DNA of 33,065 bases from Desulfobacterales bacterium (GTDB taxonomy: Bacteria; Desulfobacterota; Desulfobacteria; Desulfobacterales; Desulfobacteraceae): contig JAGLHT010000024.1 in the NCBI GenBank assembly GCA_023143455.1, positions 1 to 33,065 on the forward strand, in the 5' to 3' direction. The position numbers and the translations under genes are program-made. Position 1 is the first letter of the stretch, and every line of letters starts with the position of its first letter. The notes under the pieces were generated by a model. It worked only from the letters and a program-made list of their open reading frames with translations, made no database searches and had not been told where the DNA came from. This document shows, in pieces, positions 25,124 to 33,065 of the stretch.

Positions 25124-26533
25124 TTATAACCTAATCATAGCTCCTGCTTCAGCGATTTCTATGTATGAAGCTCCATGTTTTGCGCCGAAATGTCCTGATA
25201 GGGCTGTAACTAAATCATTCGAAAAAAAATGTTTTTCTTTTAATAAATTTAAAACGACTCTTTCAAAGGGGAATAATAAATTGTTATCTCTTATAAGGTA
25301 ATTTGCATATACGCCATATGATAATGCAAGTTCCCGCATGATTTTTTTATTATATACCTGGGCAAAAATGGGATTATCACCTCTGTATGCAGCAAGTTCC
25401 CTAATAGATCTTCCTGTCATGGAATCAGCTAAAATCGCTTTTGTGTTTAGCCTTAATGATGCTTTAACTGCAGCTTTTGCAAGATAAGCTGTAATTTTAT
25501 TATCAGATACATATGGAACATTAACAAATGAACTTCTTTTTGACTCTACTTCCGCTGCAATAGTTGCCATGGTTCTTACAGCTTCTTCAGGGTATTTTCC
25601 ATTGGCAGTTTCACCTGAAAGCATCAGAGCATCTGTATGATCAAGGCAGGCATTTGCAACATCGGAAACTTCTGCTCTTGTTGGTCTTGGCGATTCTATC
25701 ATGGAGTGAAGCATTTGAGTTGCGATTATTACAGGTCTTCTTCTCTCAATACATGTTTTTACAATCTGTTTTTGTATAAGTGGTATTTTTTCAGCCGGTA
25801 TTTCAACTGCAAGGTCACCTCTTGCAACCATCACCCCATAGACATGGTCTAAAATCTCATCTAAATTTTCTACACCTGCGCTATTCTCAATCTTTGCAAT
25901 AATTTTTATATTGTTTTCTTTTTCATCTAAAATTTTTTGAACTGCGATAATATCTTTCTTGTTTCTAACAAAAGAATGCGCGATAAAATCGAGATCATTA
26001 TCTTGGGCAAATTTAATAAACCCTATGTCTTTTTCGCTTAGCGCTGGTAGTTTTACATAAACAGATGGTATATTTACGCTCTTTTTTTCGCCAATAACAC
26101 CATCATTTTCAACATGGCAATAAAGAAATTCTTTATCTTTTTCCATTACAGCTAAAGCGATACACCCATCATCAATCATAATAGAACTTCCCATGGGAAT
26201 ATCATTAACAAAATTATCATAGGAAACATAGAGAATATCTTTGTTAGATTTTTTAGTATGATCTCCTTTAATACGAATCATGTCGCCATGCTTTACTGGA
26301 ATTGAAGAATCTGATCTGCAAGTTCTGATTTCAGGACCCTTTGTATCAATTAAAATAGCAATTTTATCAGAAACCTGCCTTACATTATTAATAACTTCAA
26401 GGGCATTTTTGTGTGTCAGATGAGCAGTATTCAATCGGACAATATTCATGCCTGCCTTGTATAATCTTTGCAAAAATGCAGGCTTACAAGACTTGCTAGA
26501 AATTGTTGCAATGATTTTTGTCTTTCGTATCAT
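25124..26533 (-). CDS. pyk: Pyruvate kinase
   Basis: This 469-residue glycolytic enzyme transfers phosphate from phosphoenolpyruvate to ADP. Core motifs are present: DTKGPEIR (63-70), the catalytic AKIENSAG with Lys214, the metal-binding VARGDLAVE (236-244) and TQMLHSMIESPRPTRAE. The C-terminal domain (about 330-469) is complete. The usual N-terminal TIGPAS is TISSKS, and the RxNFSHG block reads RLNTAHL, so the serine that helps bind K+ is alanine (Ala37). This variant recalls pyruvate kinases of the Bacteroidetes type. Glu68 of GPEIR, typical of K+-dependent enzymes, is kept. It is the last gene of the minus-strand ileS run and is convergent with lipB-lipA across 28 bases that contain no clear hairpin terminator. 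Confidence 0.94.
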   Translation of the reverse strand: MIRKTKIIATISSKSCKPAFLQRLYKAGMNIVRLNTAHLTHKNALEVINNVRQVSDKIAILIDTKGPEIRTCRSDSSIPVKHGDMIRIKGDHTKKSNKDILYVSYDNFVNDIPMGSSIMIDDGCIALAVMEKDKEFLYCHVENDGVIGEKKSVNIPSVYVKLPALSEKDIGFIKFAQDNDLDFIAHSFVRNKKDIIAVQKILDEKENNIKIIAKIENSAGVENLDEILDHVYGVMVARGDLAVEIPAEKIPLIQKQIVKTCIERRRPVIIATQMLHSMIESPRPTRAEVSDVANACLDHTDALMLSGETANGKYPEEAVRTMATIAAEVESKRSSFVNVPYVSDNKITAYLAKAAVKASLRLNTKAILADSMTGRSIRELAAYRGDNPIFAQVYNKKIMRELALSYGVYANYLIRDNNLLFPFERVVLNLLKEKHFFSNDLVTALSGHFGAKHGASYIEIAEAGAMIRL

Positions 26534-26562
26534 AATTTATTTCTCCAAAAATAAAAAGGCAT

Positions 26563-27720
26563 TTAGCTTAATGTTCTAAAAATGAAATCTTTAATTAAAA
26601 TATGTTCATCTTGAGATGTAGATTTAAACTTATTATCAAGTTCACCCAATTCAATAATTATATTTTCAAGTTCTGTTAATGAAAAATTATCAGATTTTTT
26701 AAATATCTGATATTCAGGATAAGTGCTTTTAGATTTTGATGCGAGGAAAAAATCGCTTGTGCTTCCCTGCCATGACTCAAGCTCTATCATAAGATCATTA
26801 TCAGCATTCTTAATTTCAGGAATAACATAGTTGCTAAACTGATTGAAATCTTGCCCTTTTGTCCATAATTTTTGATTTTTCTCATTTGAAGTTTCAATAA
26901 AACATTTTGCAGCAAATATTTTTCTTATATGATTGGATAATGCTTTTAGAATTTGAAGAACGTGAAAATTTGAATTTAATAAAGAAGATAAAAGGGATAT
27001 TGATTTTTTGATATTTTTATCAGAAAACGCATTGGTAAAATCAAAAATTGGGTTTATTTTTGTTCTTTTAATTAACTGAGAAACATCCTCAACATTTATT
27101 CTTTTATTTTCACCAATATAGGAAACAAGTTTTTCTAAATTGTCTTTAAATGTATCAGGGTCAAAACCAGTAAGATCTACAAGGTTTATAAAAGCTTTTT
27201 CTTCAATGACTTTTCGGTTTTCCTGAAGGATTGCTTTCATTTCATTGCGTAAAAACTGAGTTTGCTCATCTATATCTCTTTTGCTTAGCCCCAATGGAAT
27301 TGTGCAATCAACAGCAAGCCCTTTTTCTTTAGCCATTTTAAAAAATACAGATCTTTTATCAACTTTTGAACAAGATAAAATAAGAAAATTATTTTCAGAA
27401 ATGCCGTTATTTAGAAAATCAGACAATCTCTTTAACTCTTCTTTTGAAAAAATTATGTCTTTTGCAAAAACAACCTTTTTGTCTAAAAAAACAGCAAAGG
27501 TAGATATTTCTTCAATAATATTGGTTACAAGAAGATCATCGCCTTGAAAAACTGTATAGGACAGTTCTCTTTCTTTTTTTGAAATTAATTTTGAGACAAT
27601 AAAATCAACTTTTGTATCTGTTAGATATTTTTCACCCCACAAAAGAAATAATTGAGGTAGATCTTTATCTATTAAAGGTTTTAAAAATTCTTCAAGCTGA
27701 TTATGTTTAATTTGAGTCAT
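26563..27720 (-). CDS. holA: DNA polymerase III subunit delta
   Basis: The 385 residues have the HolA layout: an N-terminal AAA-like domain starting LFLLWGEKYLTDTK, a strand ILSCSKVDKRS as the degenerate Walker B region, NLVDLTGFD..FKDNLEKLVSYIG in domain II, and a C-terminal collar domain with LLNSNFHVLQILKALSNHIRK. Delta opens the beta sliding clamp inside the clamp loader. The protein is a little longer than E. coli delta (343 residues). It overlaps lgt by 14 bp. Sequence conservation in this family is low, but the pattern is good. Confidence 0.87.
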   Translation of the reverse strand: MTQIKHNQLEEFLKPLIDKDLPQLFLLWGEKYLTDTKVDFIVSKLISKKERELSYTVFQGDDLLVTNIIEEISTFAVFLDKKVVFAKDIIFSKEELKRLSDFLNNGISENNFLILSCSKVDKRSVFFKMAKEKGLAVDCTIPLGLSKRDIDEQTQFLRNEMKAILQENRKVIEEKAFINLVDLTGFDPDTFKDNLEKLVSYIGENKRINVEDVSQLIKRTKINPIFDFTNAFSDKNIKKSISLLSSLLNSNFHVLQILKALSNHIRKIFAAKCFIETSNEKNQKLWTKGQDFNQFSNYVIPEIKNADNDLMIELESWQGSTSDFFLASKSKSTYPEYQIFKKSDNFSLTELENIIIELGELDNKFKSTSQDEHILIKDFIFRTLS

Positions 27721-28477
27721 TATTCTTTTTGTAAAGAGTAAATAACATGTATATAGAAATCAGACCAATTATTAAACTTATGCCCTGGGAAACTGAAATT
27801 TGAAACCCGAAAAAATCTCCCCGAAAATCTCCCCGAAATGTTTCTATATAGCTTCTGAAAATACTATAGATCAGGAGATAGCTGAAGAAAACCTGACCAT
27901 GAAATTTTTTTAATTTATAAATTACTAAAAGAATAAAAAATATTAATAAGTTGGAAACAACTGAATAAAGCTGAGTCGGATGGAGAAGAACTCCTAAAGG
28001 GGCAAGTGAGTCTGGATTTGAAAATTTAATAGCCCATGGAACAGAGCATTCTTTACCATAACAACATCCTGCAAAAAAGCACCCTATTCTTCCAATAGCA
28101 TGGGCAAAGGCAACACTAGGAGCAACTATATCAGCAGTTCTCCATAATTCTAATTTCTTAATTTTAATAAATATATAGCAACCTAGGACAGAAGTAATAA
28201 ATCCTCCATAAAATACAAGACCGCCATCCCATAATTTAAAAATTGCAATCAAATCACTCTTATAATACCCGAAATTAATTATTACATACATTAACCTTGC
28301 ACCGATTAAAGCTGAAACAAGAATGGTGAAAATAAGATCTGTCATTGTTTGGGGATCAATATCATTTTTTTTTGCAAATATCCGTGAAATCATAATAGCT
28401 GAAAAAAAACCAAGTGCTACAAAAAAACCATAAGTATATAATGTGAAACTACTGAATTTTAATAATATGGGGTGCAT
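27707..28477 (-). CDS. lgt: Prolipoprotein diacylglyceryl transferase
   Basis: This 256-residue polytopic inner-membrane enzyme attaches diacylglycerol to the lipobox cysteine of prolipoproteins. Visible signatures are the N-terminal TYGFFVALGF, GGLVFYGG (85-92), and HAIGRIGCFFAGCCYG (126-141), whose arginine and histidine are essential in studied enzymes, plus HPTQLYS and the C-terminal RGDFRGDFF. About seven hydrophobic helices are visible. It lies 18 bp after lspA, so the first two steps of lipoprotein maturation are encoded together. GAGGAGA precedes the ATG. Confidence 0.96.
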   Translation of the reverse strand: MHPILLKFSSFTLYTYGFFVALGFFSAIMISRIFAKKNDIDPQTMTDLIFTILVSALIGARLMYVIINFGYYKSDLIAIFKLWDGGLVFYGGFITSVLGCYIFIKIKKLELWRTADIVAPSVAFAHAIGRIGCFFAGCCYGKECSVPWAIKFSNPDSLAPLGVLLHPTQLYSVVSNLLIFFILLVIYKLKKFHGQVFFSYLLIYSIFRSYIETFRGDFRGDFFGFQISVSQGISLIIGLISIYMLFTLYKKNNDSN

Positions 28478-28495
28478 TCTATTTAATTGTTCTCC

Positions 28496-29014
28496 TCAGA
28501 AGTCTGAAATTTTATTCAATAATATATGGTATAATAATATAAACATACCGATATTTATTGCGCTGTCTGCAACGTTAAAAGCAGGCCAATGATAATTTTT
28601 AATATAAAAATCAAGAAAATCAACTACTTTTCCTTCAAATCTGAATCTATCAATAAGGTTGCCAACTGCTCCACCAAAGATCATAGCAATCCCACAAGAT
28701 AAAAAATAATACTCTTTACAAATTTTTGTATAAAACCAGAGTACAAAAATTGCAATAATAGAGGACAAAAATAAAAAAACAAACTTTCTAACCAGCACAG
28801 AATTATCAGCTAAAAGACCAAACGCACCACCTGGGTTTTCAACAAAAATAATATTAAAAAAACCTTTAATCACAGGTATGGATTCATACAATTGTAAAGT
28901 AGACTTAATAATGTATTTTGTTATCTGATCAAAAATTACTATAAAACTACTAATCAGGCAAAGCCTAATAAATGATTTTTTGTCAAACTCTTTAGATATC
29001 TGGTGAAATTTCAT
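28496..29014 (-). CDS. lspA: Lipoprotein signal peptidase (signal peptidase II)
   Basis: This 172-residue aspartyl protease has four transmembrane helices and removes the signal peptide of diacylglyceryl-prolipoproteins. Conserved blocks are FDQITKYIIK, NPGGAFGLL (60-68), GGAVGNLIDRFRFEGKVVDF and PAFNVADSAINIG. The catalytic pair should be Asp132 (VVDF) and Asp150 (NVADS). The ileS stop and lspA start are adjacent, the classic ileS-lspA pairing. Confidence 0.96.
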   Translation of the reverse strand: MKFHQISKEFDKKSFIRLCLISSFIVIFDQITKYIIKSTLQLYESIPVIKGFFNIIFVENPGGAFGLLADNSVLVRKFVFLFLSSIIAIFVLWFYTKICKEYYFLSCGIAMIFGGAVGNLIDRFRFEGKVVDFLDFYIKNYHWPAFNVADSAINIGMFILLYHILLNKISDF

Positions 29015-29015
29015 T

Positions 29016-31814
29016 TTATAATATTTTTTCCAGGGCAGTAACGCATCTTAAGCAAACCTTGGGATGATCTGTGTTTTCTCCAATGGTTATATCATATCTC
29101 CAGCATCTTTCACACTTTTCACCAGGGGCACTTTCAACATGGATTTTCAAACCTTCAACTTCCTGCCCTTGGTATGCAGTACTATTAACACTTTCAGATA
29201 AAGATACCTTGGATACTATAAAAAGGTCTCTTAGATCTTCATTAAGACTTGCAAAAATATCTTTATATTCCTGGTCAGGAAGCTCAATAGTAATTGCAGC
29301 ATCCAGAGGATGACCAATAAGTTTTTTAATTCTTGCTTCTTCAAGTGCTTTGGTAACCTCTGATCTAACATTCAATATCTTTTTCCATTTTAATGAAAGT
29401 TTCTCATTTTTGAAATTTGGATCAAAAACAGCCATGGAAGCCAAGGAAACACTCTCTTCTTTTCCATCATACTCCGGCATATACTGCCAAATCTCATCAG
29501 AAGTAAATGGTAAAACAGGAGCCATAAGTCTTACTATGGAATCTAAAATAATATACATCATAGTTTGTGAATTACGTCTTTGGATATCATCTTTAGGGTT
29601 TACATAAAGCCTGTCCTTAATGATATCAAGATAAAAAGACGAGAGATCAACAGTGCAGAAATTATAGATAGTATGGTATATTTTATGAAATTCAAAATCT
29701 TCATATGCTTTTAAAGAAGTTTGAACAACAATAGAAAATTGATGAAGAATAAACCTGTCCAACTCAGACATTGAATCTATTAATATCATATTATTTTTAA
29801 CATCAAAATCAAAAAGATTGCCCAGCATAAATCTACAGGTATTTCTAATTCTCCTATATGCATCGGAAAGTTGTTTTAAAATATTATCTGAAATGCTGAC
29901 ATCACCACTATAGTCCGAAGCAGCAGTCCACAATCGTAAAATATCAGCACCATATTGTTGAATGATTTTCTCAGGTGCTATTACATTTCCAACTGATTTT
30001 GACATTTTCCGCCCTTTTGCATCAACCACAAACCCATGGGTGAGTACTGCTTTATAAGGAGCTTTGCCTGTGCTTCCCACAGAAGTTAAAAGAGATGAAT
30101 GAAACCAGCCTCTATGTTGATCGCTCCCTTCAAGGTAAAGGTCAGCAGGTCTTGAAAGCCCCTCTTTTTCTTCTAAAACAGCAGCATGACTCACTCCTGA
30201 ATCAAACCAGACATCAAGGATATTTGCATCTTTTTCAAATTCATTGTTGTCACATTTGGCACAATGAGCATTTGGGGGCATTAGAAATTTTGCATCTTTT
30301 TCAAACCAGATATCAGAGCTATATTCCCTAAAAAATGTATATATCTTATCAACAGATTCTCTTGTAACATAAACCTCTTTGCATTTCTTACAATGAAATA
30401 ACGCTATGGGAACACCCCATGACCTCTGTCTTGATAAACACCAGTCTGGTCGGTTTTCAATCATAGAATAAATTCTTGCTTTTCCCCATGAAGGAATCCA
30501 TTGGACATTATTTATTTCCTCAAGGCTTTTTTTCCTCAAATCATGCTTTTCCATCATTAAAAACCACTGGGAAGTGGCTCTGTATATAACAGGTTTTTTA
30601 CAACGCCAACAATGGGGATATGAATGTGACAAGTCACTGTTTTTTAAAAGCAGACCTAAACTTGATAGTTTTTCTACAATATTTTTGTTTGCCTTGAAGA
30701 TAAATTCACCTTTAAAAAATTCTACATCTTCTGAAAAAGTTCCATCATTTTCCACAGGTGAATAAGTTTCAAGACCATATTTTTTACCAACAATATGATC
30801 ATCTGCACCGTGCCCTGGAGCTGTATGAACACATCCTGTACCAGCTTCAAGGGTTACATGATCTCCTAAAATTACAAGGGAATCTCTATCATATAAAGGA
30901 TGCTTACATTTTTTATTCTCAAAAACCTTGGAATCAAAATCACCTAAAATAGTATAATTTTCAATTCCCAATTCCTTCATGACATTTTCACATAATTCTT
31001 TAGCAATAATCAAAACACCTGTGTCCCCTGTATCTACAGCAGAGTATGTAAACTCAGGATGAAGACATATTCCAAGATTTGCAGGAATTGTCCATGGGGT
31101 TGTTGTCCAAATAACAAAAAAGGCATTTTTGGACCCTATTTCAGGAACTAAATCAGAAATATCGTCTTTTAAAGGAAACTTTACATAAATTGATGGTGAA
31201 GTATGATCATGATATTCAATTTCTGCTTCTGCAAGTGCAGTCTGGCAACTACAGCACCAGTATATTGGTTTTTTACCAAGGGACATATTTCCATTTAAAG
31301 CAAACTCTGCGCACTCTTTTGCGATTCTTGCTTCATATTCATAATTCATTGTAAGATAAGGGTCATCCCACTCACCAGCCACACCAAAGCGTTTAAATTC
31401 ATCTCTTTGAATACCAACAAAATTATTTGCAAAATCACGACATAACTTCCTTTTATCAACCACAGTGATTTCTTTTTTCTTAGATCCAAGTTTTAGATCA
31501 ACGGCATGCTCAATGGGAAGTCCATGGCAATCCCATCCAGGAACATATCGGGCATAAAAACCTGCCATCTGTTTTGACCTGATAATAATATCTTTTAAAA
31601 TCTTATTGATTGCATGTCCCATATGCAGATGTCCATTTGCATATGGAGGACCGTCATGGAGAATATAATGCGTATTATCAATATTTTTTTCTAACACTTT
31701 TTTGTAAAATTCAGCTTTTGCCCATGATTTCAACATTTCGGGTTCACGATTGGGTAAATTAGCCTTCATTTTGAATTTGGTTGAAGGCAAATTCAATGTA
31801 TCTTTGTAATCCAT
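29016..31814 (-). CDS. ileS: Isoleucyl-tRNA synthetase
   Basis: This 932-residue class I synthetase charges tRNA-Ile and edits misactivated valine. The HIGH motif is HMGH (64-67) within PPYANGHLHMGHAINK and the second signature is GRKMSKSVGN. WTTTPWTIPANLG marks the editing domain. The C-terminus has a zinc-binding CERCWRYDI...CLRC segment, typical of the bacterial type. Length is normal. It heads the ileS-lspA-lgt-holA-pyk run. GGAGGAAAG precedes the ATG, and a strong promoter candidate lies 54-83 bases upstream. Confidence 0.98.
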   Translation of the reverse strand: MDYKDTLNLPSTKFKMKANLPNREPEMLKSWAKAEFYKKVLEKNIDNTHYILHDGPPYANGHLHMGHAINKILKDIIIRSKQMAGFYARYVPGWDCHGLPIEHAVDLKLGSKKKEITVVDKRKLCRDFANNFVGIQRDEFKRFGVAGEWDDPYLTMNYEYEARIAKECAEFALNGNMSLGKKPIYWCCSCQTALAEAEIEYHDHTSPSIYVKFPLKDDISDLVPEIGSKNAFFVIWTTTPWTIPANLGICLHPEFTYSAVDTGDTGVLIIAKELCENVMKELGIENYTILGDFDSKVFENKKCKHPLYDRDSLVILGDHVTLEAGTGCVHTAPGHGADDHIVGKKYGLETYSPVENDGTFSEDVEFFKGEFIFKANKNIVEKLSSLGLLLKNSDLSHSYPHCWRCKKPVIYRATSQWFLMMEKHDLRKKSLEEINNVQWIPSWGKARIYSMIENRPDWCLSRQRSWGVPIALFHCKKCKEVYVTRESVDKIYTFFREYSSDIWFEKDAKFLMPPNAHCAKCDNNEFEKDANILDVWFDSGVSHAAVLEEKEGLSRPADLYLEGSDQHRGWFHSSLLTSVGSTGKAPYKAVLTHGFVVDAKGRKMSKSVGNVIAPEKIIQQYGADILRLWTAASDYSGDVSISDNILKQLSDAYRRIRNTCRFMLGNLFDFDVKNNMILIDSMSELDRFILHQFSIVVQTSLKAYEDFEFHKIYHTIYNFCTVDLSSFYLDIIKDRLYVNPKDDIQRRNSQTMMYIILDSIVRLMAPVLPFTSDEIWQYMPEYDGKEESVSLASMAVFDPNFKNEKLSLKWKKILNVRSEVTKALEEARIKKLIGHPLDAAITIELPDQEYKDIFASLNEDLRDLFIVSKVSLSESVNSTAYQGQEVEGLKIHVESAPGEKCERCWRYDITIGENTDHPKVCLRCVTALEKIL

Positions 31815-31867
31815 CTTTCCTCCGAATTAAGGATATTTATTGATCAAAAATTTAAAATAAGCCTTTA

Positions 31868-31897
31868 TATATAGTGTAAAACACCCCCAAATGTCAA
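31868..31897 (-). promoter_or_regulatory. Strong sigma-70 type promoter candidate for the ileS operon
   Basis: On the minus strand a perfect TTGACA (31897-31892) and TATATA (31873-31868) are separated by 18 bases. The promoter would give a leader of about 45 bases before ileS. No T-box-like leader is visible. Confidence 0.6.
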
Positions 31898-32509
31898 GTA
31901 CAATCAAGAATCGACATAGGCCTAAACCTTTCCTGATATTAAAAATAATACAAATTTATTTATAACCTTTTAATCTGGATATTTGCCATAAGAAAATTTA
32001 GCATAGAATATTACAAATTTTGCAGCATTAGTTTAACCCATACTGCATCTGAGTGTCTTTTCTTCCACCGTAACATTTTTTTAAAAAACAAAAAAAATAA
32101 CAACCGAATGCTCCAGAAAAGACAACCAGACACAGCATTAGCTGCCTGTAATACAAACAAGATTTGATATGATAATTTTAAATTCTATCGATAATTATTA
32201 ATTTGTATTTATTAGCACCTGGATCTTCAAGCAGGATAAAAAAAATTTCATTAGGGTTACAATTTGTATTCTTAATGACTGAATGGCATTTAATTGTCAA
32301 GAATAGGATAATCTTGAGTGGAAACAAGTATATTATTTAGGTAATCTAAAAAAAGCACCTATCGAAAAGCTTTTTGATGGAATTGCCTATTTTTTTTATA
32401 GACACACTGTTGTAAAAATTAAAAACATTATTTGTTATTTACATCATTGTTCGCTATTTCAGGATATGTTACTCTTGATTTACCCGTTAACTCTTTTCAG
32501 GAGGTTCTT
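31898..32509. other. Gene-free intergenic region between divergent ileS and hpf
   Basis: No open frame of convincing length or composition is found on either strand. The stretch holds a long imperfect inverted repeat (32044-32134), a 9-bp direct repeat CAGCATTAG flanking it (32023-32031 and 32133-32141), a 6-bp inverted repeat TCAAGA/TCTTGA (32297-32317) and a weak AAAAAGC/GCTTTTT hairpin (32350-32375). It is unusually long for this otherwise packed window. I did not find a convincing vegetative or sigma-54 promoter for hpf. TTGTTA..TATTTC about 50-80 bases before its ATG is the best weak candidate. Confidence 0.5.
32044..32134. repeat. Long imperfect inverted repeat (20-base arms, 16 paired)
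   Basis: Bases 32044-32063 pair with 32115-32134 at 16 of 20 positions, including a perfect 9-bp core GTCTTTTCT/AGAAAAGAC. Mismatches occur as two symmetric 2-base internal loops. The 51-base loop is A/T-rich and contains TTTTTTTAAAAAA. It could be a structured small RNA, the stem of a decayed mobile element, or a regulatory site. Confidence 0.5.
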
Positions 32510-32869
32510 ATGCAGTTATCCATTACATTCAAAAACATTAATTCATCAGATGCAATTAAATCTCACATTCATGAAAAATTTGATAAATTAGACAAGATGC
32601 TTGATTATCCAGCCAATGGGCATATTGTTTTATCGGTTGAGAAGTTACGCCATATAGCTGATATCAATTTAAACTGCGATAAAATAAAAATTTATGCAAA
32701 GGAAGAAACTGAAAACAATATGTATGCTACAATTGATGCACTTACAGCAAAAGTTAAATTTCAAATCAAAAAAAGCAAAGAAAAACAGAAGCGGCATTTG
32801 GCAGGTGATAAACAAAGTATCAAATTCAATGAACTGGAGATAGATGCAACTGGAAATATTGATGGGTAA
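32510..32869 (+). CDS. hpf: Ribosome hibernation-promoting factor, short form (HPF/YfiA family)
   Basis: The frame is open from 32432, but the ATG at 32510 has AGGAGG six bases upstream and begins the family-typical MQLSITFKNI strand, giving 119 residues. The HPF/YfiA fold is indicated by IKSHIHEKFDKLDKML, VLSVEKLRHIADINL and the helix ENNMYATIDALTAKVKFQIKKSKEK. These proteins bind the decoding centre of idle ribosomes and stabilise 70S or 100S particles. The C-terminal dimerisation domain of long HPF is absent; only a short tail follows the core. The gene stands alone on the plus strand, with a terminator about 115 bases downstream. Confidence 0.9.
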   Translation: MQLSITFKNINSSDAIKSHIHEKFDKLDKMLDYPANGHIVLSVEKLRHIADINLNCDKIKIYAKEETENNMYATIDALTAKVKFQIKKSKEKQKRHLAGDKQSIKFNELEIDATGNIDG

Positions 32870-32982
32870 AAGTTTCTGAAAAAGTATCATCTATAACGTA
32901 TTAAGGGTTCTATTTCTTTGTTTTTAAGGAACTGATAATTTCTGAAATAAACAGTATATATTACTTGACGGAACAAAATCAC

Positions 32983-33005
32983 AATTATCCTTTCGGATAA
33001 TTTTT
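32983..33005 (+). terminator. Rho-independent terminator downstream of hpf
   Basis: AATTATCC (32983-32990), loop TTTC and GGATAATT (32995-33002) form a perfect 8-bp stem followed by further T residues. It is the first strong hairpin after the hpf stop. The remaining bases to the window end show no gene. Confidence 0.65.
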
Positions 33006-33065
33006 GTATCTATAAGAATTTAAGCTTCTGAATACTCTGTACAGGGATAATCTGTACGTAACAAA

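Noticed and set aside
31815-31867. T-box or other riboswitch leader before ileS
   Set aside because: The leader is only about 50 bases and shows no T-box motif or extended stem; a plain promoter explains it.
32281-32296. Possible sigma-54 promoter (TGGCA...TTG) before hpf
   Set aside because: The distance between the GG and the next G/C element is off by at least one base and the -12 GC is missing, so it does not satisfy the -24/-12 rule.
32432-32509. N-terminal extension of the hibernation factor
   Set aside because: The AGGAGG six bases before the ATG at 32510 and the family-typical MQLSITFKN start make the shorter form far more likely.
1-33065. CRISPR array, tRNA or rRNA genes
   Set aside because: No regularly spaced repeats and no tRNA cloverleaf or rRNA signature were seen on reading either strand.

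Overview
The window is about 33 kb of AT-rich bacterial chromosome, densely packed with housekeeping genes. It contains no rRNA or tRNA gene that I could find. Gene content and order (xseA-xseB-ispA-dxs-tlyA, ileS-lspA-lgt, a split two-subunit glycine decarboxylase, sigma-54 activators, a GlmU-like left-handed beta-helix protein beside glmM) suggest an anaerobic deltaproteobacterium, probably a low-GC member of the Desulfobacterales. This is inferred from family resemblance and gene order, not from a marker-gene comparison.

Layout. (1) 1-174 is the start of an ISAzo13-like transposase cut by the window edge. (2) 304-7478, minus strand: xseA, xseB, ispA, dxs, tlyA and an EF-G-like GTPase, tightly packed and partly overlapping, with a good promoter candidate before xseA. 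(3) 7723-8433, plus: a Bax-inhibitor-1/YccA-type membrane protein, ending at a terminator shared with the convergent glmM. (4) 8494-11003, minus: glmM and a GlmU-like beta-helix protein, divergent from pgi (11103-12731, plus), with promoter candidates that overlap. (5) 12943-13875, plus: a Na+/Ca2+ exchanger-family protein behind an 8-bp palindromic site. (6) 13976-17896, plus: a lone receiver protein, a sigma-54 activator without a receiver, an ATPase-TM-SPOR protein and an MreB homologue. (7) 17893-25095: a glycine-cleavage and lipoylation module, with lpdA (minus) divergent from an Lrp/AsnC regulator, a drastically truncated gcvT, gcvH, gcvPA, gcvPB and a fused lipB-lipA gene. (8) 25124-31814, minus: ileS, lspA, lgt, holA and pyk. 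(9) 31815-32509: a 0.7-kb gene-free stretch with an imperfect long inverted repeat, then a short ribosome hibernation factor gene and a terminator.

How they work together. Region 7 is the most coherent: P1/P2 decarboxylate glycine, H carries the lipoyl arm, L reoxidises it, and LipB/LipA build the lipoyl group on H. The missing piece is T protein, of which only the first few conserved segments remain, in an ORF that overlaps gcvH. Either a full GcvT is encoded elsewhere or this pathway is altered. Region 6 may link a two-polypeptide NtrC-like switch to cell-envelope or division proteins, although no sensor kinase is adjacent. I found no CRISPR array, prophage or obvious defence island. The unusual features are gene-architecture oddities within a mostly ordinary chromosomal backbone.
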